Below, in pieces: positions 53,401-64,000 of a stretch of DNA of 64,000 nt. The position numbers and the translations under genes were made by a program. Location of the stretch: positions 4,437,417 through 4,501,416 of the forward strand of contig NC_043744.1 in NCBI RefSeq assembly GCF_004337985.1. Reading direction: 5' to 3'. The notes under the pieces were generated by a model. The model was not told where the DNA came from. It did not search any database and worked only from the letters and a program-made list of their open reading frames with translations. This stretch comes from Pyricularia pennisetigena (Eukaryota; Ascomycota; Sordariomycetes; Magnaporthales; Pyriculariaceae). How positions within the stretch are numbered: position 1 is the first letter of the stretch; every line of letters starts with the position of its first letter.

Positions 53401-54102
53401 TGACGACGTCTCGCGTCTTCGGCTGAAATTTTGCCCAGACGGAGACTCTGATCGTGCAGCGGAGGTTTCCTCTTCACTGCGTCTTGATCTCCAACCGTGA
53501 GAGTCGTCATTCGCTTCTTCATCTTCGAGAGCTTTGCGCTCACGTTCCCTCTCCTCGCGCCGCCACTTTTGGAATGACGAACTGGCGACGTCGTTCTCGT
53601 AGAGTGTCCTGTTTCCAACTACAATCTTTTGCCGACCCCCAAACAGATTGTTACCATCGGTTGGTTTCCCTCTGCTCATGATGCTGCCCTTGGTCGAAGA
53701 TGAATCATCTGCTGACGCGAAGGAGTCCATGCGGGCGAAAGGAGCTCTTAGAGACTCGACCTCGGCGATGTCATTGAGGCCGGTTCCACTGTTGAAGCCG
53801 TAGTCCATCATCCGCGACTGTCGTTTGGGAAACAGCACACTGTCATCACTGGCTTTTCCAATCTTGCTGGTCGGGTCATCCTGTTCTCTCAGCATCGAGA
53901 AACGGGCTGACAAGCCTGTCATGAGTAAACTCGTCCGGAAATCATCGTGGGTTGGTAACGCGGTAGCAATGTCGATCTGGGGCTCTGGTTTTTCCTCTGG
54001 GGCCTTTTTGCCCCTTAGAAAGCCTCGAAATGAAGGCATAGTGTGGTCTCCATTCGTCGCAGGCTCTTCCTTTTCCTTCCTCTTTGCTCTAAAGCGGTTC
54101 AT
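50458..54102 (-). CDS. Large disordered fungal protein (1214 aa)
   Basis: An uninterrupted 1214-aa frame. I do not recognise a named domain. The N-terminus is basic (MNRFRAKRKEKEE) and is followed by a segment that looks strongly constrained (FRTSLLMTGLSARFSMLREQ then DDPTSKIGKASDDSV, about residues 55-92). Highly charged helical pieces occur at about 185-200 (KWRREERERERKALEDEE), 660-680 (ANRVAIARRRVQERL), 760-775 (RVETARRQFEDKAKEKD) and 805-830 (RQARRQLQKQKELAVLARH); these could form coiled coils. Between them lie long Ser/Pro-rich stretches with many SP/TP sites. The C-terminus is again ordered-looking (RRTRGVMNGFLGRKNSDYDD). No signal peptide or membrane span. It may be a scaffold or cytoskeletal/polarity protein, but that is only a guess from its composition. 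Length and bias make the gene itself secure. Confidence 0.85.
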   Translation of the reverse strand: MNRFRAKRKEKEEPATNGDHTMPSFRGFLRGKKAPEEKPEPQIDIATALPTHDDFRTSLLMTGLSARFSMLREQDDPTSKIGKASDDSVLFPKRQSRMMDYGFNSGTGLNDIAEVESLRAPFARMDSFASADDSSSTKGSIMSRGKPTDGNNLFGGRQKIVVGNRTLYENDVASSSFQKWRREERERERKALEDEEANDDSHGWRSRRSEEETSAARSESPSGQNFSRRRETSSTTASSLARNSTAATSIASQQSQATTASTASGAPVERSVTRTRRLYEQALNQDLHASQSTALSRIDTLTGKKSFTRGSPDPNSSTSPPMGFGFGERRPIISKASAPNLRTTSPTASIVSASNDRGSNISSKESRFNFAGTPPLSPPISETGDMSLMAIQPNDVGKATAMGVFNKPAQPYNESKYAERQLQLQQGRDTPTLRGRTESNGTNMSKTGLSIHPEPKDKSTSLTFLDDSDESTDEPGHSPIPPAVVLERPADSEHPAFRQDALPTPLSFKSQVYDPPHDPSPPLSKPEIFESPIIPQNTTPIDSPTLGSPGLLTTGLSGMVRQHMRSESSTSSIYGPSSSGLEVKFPAASRDSTVLAIMGDGLGVSNWQDQQWNPYEDEAAEARISQHTLVQDDIPTEPEPSMQSNPVEVPENNTSPVKEEDSDDFANRVAIARRRVQERLTTSYLESAESSRAPSPQPQERETPVPAKPSPFGLLRGKSSRGSLADRNRNGPPRKALQTLGLGATTMSSSPSPSKQSFEDAGLAPMREEAEINSRVETARRQFEDKAKEKDSDGRSLRSTKSTRSLTDKDDEQTHPGLRAFRQARRQLQKQKELAVLARHQGQGEGAKNEESDAQNETNPQERTPSKTRHARRDLSEDSYRSGTSMSPPRNERDRSGSETSTGRVPPRPPRLRNNSSPYENQQSNDSENMPRRPMLRSPGLPGTDIKRSPIMPPQPYPGAMSSPKGFSRSASSGNLKVNPPRLGELAPISPIAPLSQGLPTSPRHQFMPPSPAANSPSGSTTNSSLNEAKKKFINKKDISDPTLVMSTSRVPTVNLPQSQAFPESTGAGSDKRTAPPVPPINPRRTRGVMNGFLGRKNSDYDDETLVTSSSPHLPLSNSSGSLGGSRAADDGRSAFSVSEDEEDKPASRWRLRKTNTEAQGANSGVSAAASLGAAGPFGPPRDTRAFVSAAPPVGRSVMTAPTRKPSALPGGMI

Positions 54103-57100
54103 GGCTGCTGACTTGTGGTGACGGCGAAGAGTGGTACCTTGAACAACAACGAATTGAGCTGTCCAATTTCACAAGTAGAGCCTATCGGGGTTGGTATAGC
54201 GTCCGTGATGGTGCCATAAGAGATCGTGAGGGAGGGTTGACTTAAGACAGCCAAGAACTGGTCGAGTACCGGTCGGTGGACGGAGTTGACGACGGTCGAG
54301 CTTCTTGCTTAGGTTGGCAAAAAGACGAACTTTGCTGAGCTTAGGAGATAGGATAACCGTCAGTAAGGGGCGCAGAAACATGCACATGCAAGTCATCAAG
54401 GTTATCGGTCTTGCTGGCGGCAAAAGACTTTGAAGGGTTATGCAGCATACAGCTGGGTACTCCTATTTGCCTTTTTTTTTTTTTCTTATTGTTTGTGCAA
54501 TGGCAGTGCATGGGAGCTCCTAGATCTCAGAGACGTCGAGATTTGGGGCGATTGTCTGGTTTCATGCGGTATATGGATAGGGGACTCAACAGAAGCAGTT
54601 GCCAGGAACCGGGCTGTCAGTTGCCTACCTGGAAAGCTTCTTGGACTGTGTGCCGTGGGTGTCGGGAGCGTTTCAAAAAGAACCAGGTCTTGGTTCCTTG
54701 ACCAAGAACCGACAGACAGGGTTGTCGCTGCGAAGCTGAAGTGACGGGAGCCGTTGTTCCGCGAAATGTTTGCTTTTTCGGTTTCGTGTTTGTGGTAACT
54801 AATCGAGGCTAAATTTGTTGTGTAATCGTGTTGCACGAACGCTCGAATGAGTCGAGTCGAGTTCGATACAATTTTTCGTGTGGTCCGCCAAAAGGAGTGT
54901 ATGTGCAAGGCGACTGGAATTGGTTGTCTCTGGGCCGGCAACGCGCTGGAATTGTGCAAGTCGAGTCACCTACAAAATGTGCCAGCTGGTGGATTGAATA
55001 GAACTCATACGCAGTCTGGCGACAATTAAACAAATGAGTGCGAAATTCCGTGGATGCTGTGCAGGTTCTAGACAGACTAGTGACTGCAAGGATTGGATGG
55101 CACACGCAAAAACGTTGCTTTTTCGTCCCAAAAGTCAAATATTTCGGTTCGGAGCTTGAGAAGGGTTCGGGAGGTAAGGAGTGGTTCAAAGGAGTGACAG
55201 AAACCAAACGTGCAGAAAAGTCTCGGAGAGACTCGACTCGGTGAAAAAAAAAAAAAAACAGAAGGAGTGGACGATTCACGCTGGAAACTGAGGCAAAAGG
55301 GAGGAAGGCCTGGAAAGGGAGATTGGAGGGAACAAAAAGCAAGCAAACACAGTTGATGCATGGACCGTGGGTTTGCCGAATTACCTGAGGTACCTACGGA
55401 GCAACCCAAGCAAGGACTCTAAAAACTGCACATAGGCGTTGGCCCCGCCCGCGAAAGGTACTGGGGGACAGTAGTCGACGGTAATGAGCCAGCTGAATTT
55501 GCGGTCTTGGTCAGAGCCCACTCCAGGCTTCTACTGGATGCGCTAGCTCGCCGCCAGTGGAGGCGAGGGACGAAAGGGGATGCAAAAAGCTGGAGTTAAA
55601 CGTACAAGGGTCAACCGGGAGTCGGCCGGGATGTGCCTGGATGCAAGGGGCTCCTGCCAGGAACACCACCTGCAGCATCAATTAACGCCACCGTTGTAGC
55701 CAGTGAAAAACACGCAACCAGTGCACGGATACCCAGCGCCAAGCTCAAGTGGGAGGTTGCAAAGAGAACAAATGCACCTCAAAAAGATGTAGCGCGTCAG
55801 GGGGTGGGGGTGGGTAAACAAGGGTACCATAGGTGTTTGTGCCTGACTGATGCTTCGAGTTTCTGTTTCTGCAAAATGGCACTACTAGTAATTAGGTATA
55901 CAATAGCCCGTAGGTACCTCGGTTACCAGATTAGAGACTTGGAGCCACCGCGCGCATACATCGCGATCTCTCTCCTAGTCGTCTTATATCATTATCTTCG
56001 CTTTCTTGACTTCGTTCTGCTGATCTCCTAGAAATCTCAATGGAAATGTTATCTGGGTGGCGTCGCAAGTTCTGACTAGGAGTTTCTTCATGACTTGGGT
56101 TAACTTGGCGGAGCGTCTGTATTTTGGGTAGATCTACAGTAGATAGGTACATCAAGGTACCAAAGAAAAGAAAAGAGAAAAAAACCACCTACACACACAA
56201 CGAGTAATCACAAAAACCACGAATTCCACAGTCGCCACAATGGCTTTTCAAAATAAATATGCCTTGGATATTTTTGCGAAGCCTACGCGACAGCGCTACG
56301 CCCCTCGCAAGTTTCAATCTGACTTGTTTTCGCCACACTTGCCAAGTTGAGATCGACGGTTCTGTTCAAACGCCTATGGGTGCTATAAGTGTTGACAGCA
56401 GGTTTAACTCTCGTCGATAATATGTCCGAAACCTTCTGACTTGTGGCTATTCGGGGATGCATCTGAAAAAGGAACGAACTTACTCTGGGGAATCTGATTT
56501 CTTCGAACCACATTAATCCTCCTTGTTGCTCAGGCACGACTGGGCAACAGCTTGATGCAGGCACCCGGCACGGCTTCAAGCACGATTACGCCGTTGGCGG
56601 TAATTAGCTTAGTTGCAGACCAATTATGTGGCTAATTGACCCTTAGAATTCGCCGATGATGGGTTTCTTTTTTTATTCTGTCCCCTATTTCCTCAGGGAC
56701 GTCTTCCTTTGGTTCCCGAGTCGACCAGTCTCTCGTGATATGCCTTCGGACCGTTCTGATCGACCAAATAACGAACGGTTTCATAGGTCATAGCATAGTA
56801 TCCTGTGCAACCACCCGCGTCATCCTTTCTTCTTTTTCAAAAGTGGGCGGGGGTAGAAGGCGAAGAGGTTGGGCGAGATTTGCTGTGCAAAATGACGAGG
56901 CTTTCGATCGAAGGCTAATATCACAAACAAGGCCTCACTGGCATCAAGGACTACACTGTTGACGGAAGCCTTGGGTAGATTAGACTAGATCGTCGCATCT
57001 TTCTGAGTATCCGTTCAACGGCAAGTTTGCGAATCGTCAATCTTTCTCGTCAATTTAACCTGGCCCGCTTGTCTCGGAATCCCGCCGGGCCTTCCTGGCT

Positions 57101-59615
57101 ACCTTCAGACTTTGAAGCTCCAAAGGGTCTCCTGGTTCATCCCATATAACGTGCCAGGCGTTGTTTATGTTACACCCGCTGATCATCCCTAGAGTCGAAA
57201 CCGAATCATGTTTGTTTGTTTTTATCACTGATTTGATTGATGTTCCGATTCGGGACAGCAATTGTCTAGTATTTGTGCACATCTCCCTGTCCATTTCAAA
57301 ACGCCTCATTCTCGCATCTGGAGTCGAGGGTGCGATTTATCCCACAGCCTTAAAAAAAAAAATCGTCGCAAAACCCACTTTGAGTTCTGACCCGCACCTA
57401 CATCACGCACGAAAGGGCCGCAAAGGATTGTTCAAAACTCTTTTGCTCCTCTTTGCGATTTTGCTCGAGCCAATCGATTTTGGGGTCGGAAACTCTGTGC
57501 CTGGCCCTGGTCCATTTCAATCTAGACCCTTGCCTGAAGGTGGGGTATGCTGGCCGGCAGATTGGCTCAAGGGCGGGAATGTAACCCCCTTTTCAGCGTC
57601 GAACCTTGTCGACTGTGTTGATGCTTTCGGCTCAGCTTTCTTAATTTTCTTTTTTTTTTTTTCCTTTTTTCTGGATTTTGTTTCTTGTGCGTCCACTTGA
57701 CTTGAGCCCAAACAGCATCTCCGCCGTGTCCAGAGGGATAAAGTAAGGCCGCCCATGTTGTATCACAATTCGACTCGGTGCTTCTGTATTTTTGACAGCT
57801 GCGCATTGTAACCTCCATCATCTTTTCTTTGTCGGCATGGAACCGTACGTAACATTTTTCAGGTTCCTGTCAAATCCAGTCACAGTCACACAAGGTGGTA
57901 GTTATGTAATTAATTTATGCCTTGTAAATGCTACGCCCGCGGACACAACGGTCAACATGGAAAAATAAAATAAAATTCATGGTACATGGGCTGGCTTACC
58001 AGTAATGCCCCGTCATAATTCGCCTTGTGCCATTTTCGGATAAGTTCTGGAAATGGGATACGGCGCCAAGTGTCTCGACGTCTCAGCCCCTTGACGTCCA
58101 ATACTTGACTTCTAAATTGTTCATTTCGATCTTGTTCGCGGAATTGCCGAATCTCTCTTCTTTCCCGCTTTTTAGATGCAAGAAAGAGAGGGGGAAAACA
58201 TCAAGGTCGCAAAGCCAGGACCTGCGCTGATCGGTGCAATCGCATATTTGATGCAGCCCTAGTTCTGGTTGTATGGCACAGCATTATCCAGGACCGCCAG
58301 TATGGTTTAAGATTGGGCACAAACTGGTGATCTTAACCTAAAGGAACAGAATGTCCGCATGCTAATAATCCCTTGGTCCTCGTGGATTTTTCGGGCTCCC
58401 AAACATTCTAATTTTGTGGTTGAGAGACCCCCTGAAAACTCCCTGGGAACTTTCACTGGCTGCGAGTTGGAACCCTCAGCCAGACAGAGTCTTGCACAAA
58501 ATGATATTTGAGCGATATGGCTTCTCCTTTCTAGAGCAGTCTGGGCGGGGAGCTTTGAATGAACCAATGCACCAGTGCACGGCCACTTTGAGCAGTCTGG
58601 GCAAGAAACGCGCGTAAAAAAATTGAAAAAANNAAAAAAAAAAAAAAAAAAAAAAGAAGCTTGCAAGTACTGGTACCGATGGTCTGTGCTCCCAGCGCCT
58701 GGGGTGAGCTTTTCCTGACCAGCAAACTTTTCGGTCGCCAATCTCCGTACCGTTACCAAATAACCCGATGAAAGCTGGTTTGTTGTTCATCATGAGATAA
58801 GGCGTTCGCGAAACTTATCATTTGAAGTTTAGTCTCTTTCTCATCCGACTACAAAGCTTAGGATATAGTTTTGCTGTAGGCTTGCCAATGTTGAGCAAGT
58901 GGACTTGACTTGCAAACCCAACACAAATCCTCTTGACTTGACGCCGGGCGTCCTCTCCAAGGCGGGGAGCTCTGCATTTGATTGGTAAGGTAAGGTGCCT
59001 AACTAATCTCTTTTGCATGCATCTCGAGTCGCATTCACACCACACACCATCCCGCGTTGACTGATCGCAATTATTGATTGAGACTCAACATGCATGTTTC
59101 ACTGACGAGAAATCTGATACATCAAGAAAGAAAACCTAGTCGTCTTTCCTTATTATTATAGACGGCCTTTGGAGGGCCTTTGAAGACGCCAGACTGTACC
59201 ATAGTAGATATCCCACTAACATTTTAAGCTTTTGATGACATCTCAAGCTTCGAGCGAAGGTTGCATCAGAGCGTGCCTGCAGAGACGTCTATTTCTACCT
59301 GCGAACTACCTACGTATGCAAGACACTCGATGACAAAACAAATAAAAAATATATGACCAAAACACAGCGAGAACACAGGCAATTCAACAATTAAACTAAA
59401 CTCGGACAATTGCCGATTCCTGCCCCGATCTCGCAGTCTTCCACCGCCGGTCTTCTACCCGACGTGGCGTGCTTAGGTTCAAGTGTAACCTTGGAATGAT
59501 CAAATTAGTGTGAATGATTTCGATCTGCGGAGTAACCCATGATTAAACCAACTTCTAAATGCAAAAAATCTGCCCTTGCCTGCATGCATCTCCAACAGCA
59601 AGGGACTTTCTGAAC
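54103..59615. other. Gene-poor region (5.5 kb)
   Basis: No supportable gene. The left end should hold the promoter and a long 5' UTR of the 1214-aa protein gene, including T-rich and A-rich tracts (54470-54484, 55243-55258). A 36-codon frame starting MAFQNKYALDIF at 56240 has a good leader (CCACAATGG), but no continuation by splicing was found. Frames at 57161-57700 and 58307-58759 owe their length to homopolymers. An assembly ambiguity of 2 N lies at 58632-58633 in an A tract. Non-coding RNA cannot be excluded. Confidence 0.5.
58632..58633. other. Ambiguous bases in poly(A) tract
   Basis: Two N inside an A-rich run (about 58625-58655). Probably a homopolymer sequencing artefact. Confidence 0.95.
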
Positions 59616-59870
59616 CTAGTCGACAAATCCGTCACCCGAAAGCTCCGTAACAATGAGCGGTCCTCCGGATCCTGACTCGGTGATATACATCTGTGCGGGC
59701 GCGGGGTTGAGAGTGGAATGATGAATGGTCCATGATTGCTTCATCGGAACAAGGGAAGCCACGACAAATCCACTCTGGCTGCACAGTTGCTCCTCCGTGA
59801 CGCGAGCCAAGATGTCATCGTGAGGAGTTCCTGAAAATCGGACACTACTATGCCGAAAGGACACCGACAT
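59616..59870 (-). CDS. Small hypothetical protein (uncertain)
   Basis: An 84-aa open frame with ordinary amino-acid composition (MSVSFRHSSVRFSG at the start, TESGSGGPLIVTELSGDG near the end). No signal peptide, membrane span or known domain. Its composition is more protein-like than that of the surrounding frames, and it is isolated in gene-poor DNA, 300 bases from the divergent GH3 gene. It may be a small gene, the last exon of something not recognised, or chance. Confidence 0.25.
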   Translation of the reverse strand: MSVSFRHSSVRFSGTPHDDILARVTEEQLCSQSGFVVASLVPMKQSWTIHHSTLNPAPAQMYITESGSGGPLIVTELSGDGFVD

Positions 59871-60175
59871 TTGACCTTGGCCTGGCTAATACCAGTATAT
59901 TTCATATGTATTTATAAGACAAGTGATGGCCAGCATACACAACATTATGATCTCGCCTGCTTTTCACGTATGCAGTGTTCACTGCTGGCATCCGCACAAG
60001 CAACCCGGGATCACCCACGGCGGCTGTCAAGGGGCCAAGTGCGCTCGTTGTACAAGGACAAGGACCGGCCTAAAATCATCTCTTCTTTTTGCTTCCAAAC
60101 TTGAGGCAAACCCTGATCTTCCGCTATACTTCGGCCGACGCACGTGCAGTAACGCACCCCCGCTTCCTCTAAACA

Positions 60176-62558
60176 ATGAAGCACCTCAGCGTCCTCAGCA
60201 CCCTGCTGCTACTCGCAGCCGCGGCCGAGAAGCCGTCCGAAGTGCCCTACTACGGCCGCAGCCCGCCCGTATACCCGTCGCCGGTCGGCAACGGCACCAC
60301 CAGCCGCGAATGGACCAACGCCTACCGCCGCGCCGCTGCGCTGGTCAGGCTCATGACGGTCGAGGAGAAGGCCAACGTGACGCGCGGCTATGCGGGCCCC
60401 TGCGTCGGCAACACGGGTGCCGTGCCGCGCCTCAACGTGCCGGCCATCTGCATGGCCGACGGACCCGCGGGCATCAGGGGTCAGGAGTACGTTTCGGCCT
60501 TTCCGGCCGGCATCCACCTCGCCGCAACCTTTGACCCGGACCTCATGTACGAGTACGGCGCCGCGCTGGGGAGGGAGTACTCGGCCCGCGGCATCAACGT
60601 CGGTCTTGGTCCGGTGGCCGGCCCGCTTGGCAGGGTCGCCAGGGCTGGGAGGAACTGGGAGGGCTTGAGCAACGACCCCTACCTGGCTGGCATTGGCATG
60701 GGCGCCGTGACCAAGGGTATGCAGGACTCTGGTGTCATCTCCACGCCAAAGCATTGGCTTCTCAACGAGCAGGAATTTAGGCGGGTGAAGTCAGACCTTG
60801 GAGAGGCTATCAGCTCAAACGTGGATGATCGGGCTCTCCACGAACTCTATGTCTGGTGAGTTGGGCATTCTCTCTGTCTGAAACATTCAACAACCAAATA
60901 ATTACTAACACTGGACCTATGCATCCCCAAAAAGGCCCTTCATGGACAGCCTGCGCGAAGGCGCCGGATCTATCATGTGCTCATACCAGCGCGCGAACCA
61001 CTCTTACGGCTGCCAAAACTCCAAACTGTTGAACGGGATCCTCAAGACGGAGCTCGGGTTCGAGGGCTTCGTCGTCTCGGACTGGGAGGCGCAAAACTCC
61101 GGCGTCGCGTCGGCCAACGCCGGGCTCGACGTCGTCATGCCGCGCGCCGGGTTCTGGGGGGACAAGCTGGTCGAGGCCGTCAGCAACGGCAGCGTCAGCC
61201 ACGAGCGCCTCGACGACATGGCCACCCGCCTGCTGGCGAGCGTGCACCTGCTCAACCAGGAGTTCAGCTACCCGTCCCCGGGCGTCTACAACAACCTGCA
61301 GCAGCACTTTCCGCGCAACGTGCAGCGGGACCACGCGCGTCTGATCCGGCGCATCGGCGCGGCGGGCACGGTCCTGGTCAAGAACGTCAACGGGACGCTG
61401 CCCCTGAAGGGCGGGCCCGACTTCCTCGCCGTGTACGGCTACGACGCCACCGTCAACGCCGTGCCGTGGAAGAACCGCGACCGCTACGGCGGCGGCTACG
61501 AGGTCAACTGGGGCTGGGAGACCTTCAACGGCACCCTCATCACCGGCGGAGGGTCGGGCGGCAACACGCCACCGTACGTCGTCTCGCCGTTCCAGGCGCT
61601 GCAGGAGCGCGCGTCTCGCGAGGGCGGCATCCTGCGCTGGGACTTCTGGTCCGAAAACCCGGAGACGCCCTACGTTAACGCCGACGCCTGCCTGGTTTTT
61701 ATCAACGCTTACGCCTCCGAGTCGTTCGACAGGCTCAGTCTCACCGACGCGCACAGCGACAGGCTGGTCGAGAACGTCGCGGGCATGTGCGATAACACCA
61801 TCGTTGTGGTGCACTCGGCCGGCATCCGGACCGTCGACGCCTGGAACGACCACCCCAACGTGACGGCCATCATCTTCGCCGGCCTCCCCGGCCAGGAGAG
61901 CGGACACGCGCTCGTCGACGTGCTGTACGGCGACGTGAACCCGACGGGCCGGCTGCCGTACACCATCGCGCGCAGGGAGGAGGACTATGGCAAGCTGCTC
62001 AACTCGTCCACGTCGTTCGACTTCTTCCCCGAGGACAACTTCGACGAGGGCCTCTACATCGACTACCGCGCCTTCGACAAGCAAAACATCGAGCCGCTGT
62101 ACGAGTTCGGCTTTGGTCTGTCCTACACCACCTTTTCGTACCAGGCGCTCTCCACCACCGTGCTCCCGGCCGAGTCCCTGGCCTCGTCGTCCAAGCTGGC
62201 CGAGTACCCGGACCCGGCCGTGCCGATCGTCCAAGGCGGCCACCCGGACCTCTGGGAGAAGGTGGCGCTCGTGAGGGCGCGCATCGGCAACACGGGCCCC
62301 GTCGCCGGCACCGAGGTCGTGCAGCTGTACCTGGGCGTGCCGGGTGATGATTCGCCTGTGCGGCAGCTGCGGGGGTTCGCGCAGGTTGGGCCGCTGGCAC
62401 CGGGAGAGGAGCGCAATGTCGTGCTCGAGCTGACGAGGAGGGATCTGAGTGTTTGGGACGTGGTGGCACAGCAGTGGCGGATGAGGAGGGGAGAGTACAA
62501 GGTGTTCCTTGGAGCCAGTAGTCGGGACATAAAGCTTAATGATGCCTTTACTATTTGA
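60176..62558 (+). CDS. Secreted GH3 glycosidase (beta-glucosidase/xylosidase type)
   Basis: Two exons (60176-60855 and 60935-62558) with a 79-nt intron encode 767 aa. A signal peptide is evident (MKHLSVLSTLLLLAAAAE). The N-terminal (beta/alpha)8 domain carries GPCVGNTGAVPRLNVPAICM, ADGPAGIRG and the substrate-binding PKHWLLNEQE. The nucleophile Asp sits in VVSDWEA, shortly after the splice. The second domain (NGTLPLKGGPDF, FAGLPGQESGHALVDVLYGD, NPTGRLPYTIA) and the C-terminal fibronectin-like domain (TGPVAGTEVVQLYLG, LRGFAQVGPLAPGE) complete the usual three-domain GH3. It should cleave terminal beta-linked glucose or xylose from plant-derived oligosaccharides outside the cell. Several NxT/S glycosylation sites are present. 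It is convergent with an MFS sugar transporter, suggesting shared use in carbohydrate uptake. Exact substrate is not clear. Confidence 0.93.
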
Positions 62559-63215
62559 AGCCTTTTTAGACTTGGATAGACGTACAAGCAAAAAGTGCTA
62601 ATCAAGTTAGAAAATAGTTAATATCAACAATGTAATTAAGTGCCTCGTTGACGTTGAGGTCAGGAGTCCATTTAATTTTACTCTCATATGCAGAACTTGT
62701 CATCCTAGGGAACATTCTCTTGACCATTGATTTTTGGGCTTTTATACTTGGTGTCTGCAGGTTAGTGCTACATACAAGTAAGTGTTCAGGCAATCAGTAC
62801 GACTACTTCGGTGAGAAATTGGTCAGTACCTCGATGGATGGCTGAGGAGCTGAATGTACTATACATATACTTGATCAACATTGATACAGAGAGTACAAAA
62901 ACCACTGACGAGTAGCAGGAAGTCTGGGAACTCCCGAATGACAGCATACTACTCATGGCGTCGTCGATGCAAGCTAGGCACAGTATGTTAGTGTGTTTTC
63001 AAAGGTCATCATCTCGTATCTTACTGGCAACGTAACTGGACCAATGATGTATCAAGGATTCGAATAACGCGACTAATGATACTGAAGCTTGTGACTTCAT
63101 TGAACTATGTAAAGTATGAATGATCATGAGTATTCGTGGTCAAATAACAAATACATGCTTTTGTCTCAATCCTCTCTAGGGCACATAATTGAGTCCAAAG
63201 GTGAAGACGGGATGG
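62559..63215. other. Intergenic region between convergent genes
   Basis: About 650 AT-rich bases holding the 3' UTRs of the GH3 and transporter genes. No coding features. Confidence 0.5.
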
Positions 63216-64000
63216 TCAAACAACCTTTTGCGACTTCTCAACGTGTTCACCACGAGAAGCGGCGGCCTCTTCTTCTTTAGTCTGGTATGCCGCATCCTGC
63301 TGCTCGGCATCCGCATTGCCGTAGCGGCCGATACGGTACCAGGGCAGTGCGAACAGCCGGTCCATGCTCTCGAGCGACCTGCCGGCCGTCTCAGGGACGA
63401 AGAACCAGACCCAGAAACCGCCCAAAATCGTGATTATGGCAAATGTCCAGAAAGATCCGTTGGGGTTGATGCCACCCTTTCCAAGGGGCAGGAGCATGTT
63501 GGGTAACGCGCGCGCATTGCCATACTGGTTGGCAAAGTGGAACGTCATGGCCATAGACGTGGCCAGGGCTCGAATCCTCAGAGGAAACAGCTCCGAGGTA
63601 AGGAGGTATTGCATCGAGTTCCAGCCCAAGGCCCAGCCGAAGCCGCTGATGTATATCATGGCAATTGCGCCCTTGGAGGCTCCCAGCTGTGCGCTTGACA
63701 TTTGGTGTGCATCATCAACAGTCAGTTGAGGTACTGCAGTGAGGAAGCTGGCAACGTAGATCATTGAAACAGCTTGCAAGCTGATACCGATGAGAAGGGA
63801 GCGCTTCCGGCCAATCACGTCGACGAGGAACAGGGCGCAGATGACGGCAGCCACAAGCTTGATGATGCCGAAGACGGCGGTAACGAGAAGTGTCTCATTT
63901 GTGCCTGCGATGCCAAGCAGCTTGAAGAGATCCGGGGCGTATAGCGTGATAGATCCGGCACCCGACCATTGCGACATGATCTGGGCCATGAGGGCCAGCC
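63216..64000 (-). CDS. MFS sugar porter (5' part beyond window)
   Basis: The C-terminal 261 or so residues are present; the frame runs off the right edge, so the N-terminal half is missing. Six hydrophobic segments can be seen, with the sugar-porter signatures VIGRKRSLLIG after the cytoplasmic loop (D/G-R-K/R motif) and PETAGRSLE near the end. The segment YLLTSELFPLRIRALATSMA matches the PESPR/E-x6-R type motif before the later helices. It belongs to the major facilitator superfamily, sugar porter group, and should import a mono- or disaccharide, or a quinate-like compound, by proton symport. The cytoplasmic tail is short and charged (TKEEEAAASRGEHVEKSQ). No intron is needed in the visible part. 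It is convergent with the GH3 gene. Confidence 0.9.
   Translation of the reverse strand, partial: LALMAQIMSQWSGAGSITLYAPDLFKLLGIAGTNETLLVTAVFGIIKLVAAVICALFLVDVIGRKRSLLIGISLQAVSMIYVASFLTAVPQLTVDDAHQMSSAQLGASKGAIAMIYISGFGWALGWNSMQYLLTSELFPLRIRALATSMAMTFHFANQYGNARALPNMLLPLGKGGINPNGSFWTFAIITILGGFWVWFFVPETAGRSLESMDRLFALPWYRIGRYGNADAEQQDAAYQTKEEEAAASRGEHVEKSQKVV

Noticed and set aside
56240..56350. 36-codon frame starting MAFQNKYALDIF with a good ATG context
   Set aside because: No downstream exon could be joined with convincing splice sites, and it is too short to support alone.
57161..57700. 179-aa frame ending in poly-Phe
   Set aside because: Length depends on T-rich tracts; no domain.
60981..62591. 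536-aa minus-strand frame opposite the GH3 gene
   Set aside because: Antisense shadow; the plus strand has the complete GH3 domain set.

Overview
This window is nuclear DNA of a filamentous ascomycete, most likely a Sordariomycete. The support is: short GT-AG introns (about 55-165 nt) with CTAAC/CTGAC-like branch points; ATG contexts such as CACC-ATG and ACA-ATGG; GC-rich coding regions beside AT-richer intergenic DNA; a fungal highly reducing polyketide synthase; a Fot1/Pot2-type transposon; and fungal-specific families. The species cannot be fixed from the sequence. The size and inverted repeats of the transposon resemble Pot2 of Magnaporthe, so a Magnaporthales relative is only a suggestion.

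Layout. 1.2-3.1 kb: F-box protein with a Cys-rich C-terminus. 3.1-6.0 kb: gene-poor DNA with homopolymers and a 21-bp repeat. 6.0 kb: small secreted-protein candidate. 6.9-8.4 kb (-): Arp6, a chromatin-remodelling actin-related protein. 9.2-9.65 kb: decayed ankyrin-repeat relic. 9.8-16.8 kb (-): 2250-aa highly reducing polyketide synthase (KS-AT-DH-psiKR-ER-KR-ACP, no methyltransferase and no release domain). 18.4-19.4 kb (+): broken phytanoyl-CoA-dioxygenase-like gene, divergent from the PKS. 20.3-21.2 kb (-): nucleotidyltransferase-fold protein. 22.0-22.9 kb (-): orphan protein. 24.0-25.0 kb (+): FSH1/LovG-type serine hydrolase. 25.7-27.6 kb: intact Fot/pogo transposon with perfect inverted repeats. 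28.1-30.1 kb: F-box/RCC1 protein (Saf1 type). 31.3-37.2 kb: full-size ABCB transporter with 16 exons. 38.5-49.3 kb: tandem duplication of a convergent pair, an Nta1-like amidase with a very long disordered tail and a GNAT acetyltransferase; the first GNAT copy is a relic, and the second amidase has Ser in place of the nucleophilic Cys. 50.5-54.1 kb (-): 1214-aa disordered fungal protein. 54.1-60.2 kb: gene-poor. 60.2-62.6 kb: secreted GH3 glycosidase, convergent with an MFS sugar transporter cut off by the right edge.

How the genes may work together (inference). The PKS, the dead dioxygenase and the FSH hydrolase could be what remains of a polyketide cluster; a hydrolase acting in trans would fit a PKS that has no release domain. 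The GH3 enzyme and the sugar porter look like a carbohydrate-use pair. The amidase/GNAT pair acts, by family, on protein or peptide N-termini or amines, and the duplicated, diverging copies with a shared conserved C-terminal module are the most unusual feature. No RNA genes, CRISPR arrays or bacterial-type elements were seen.
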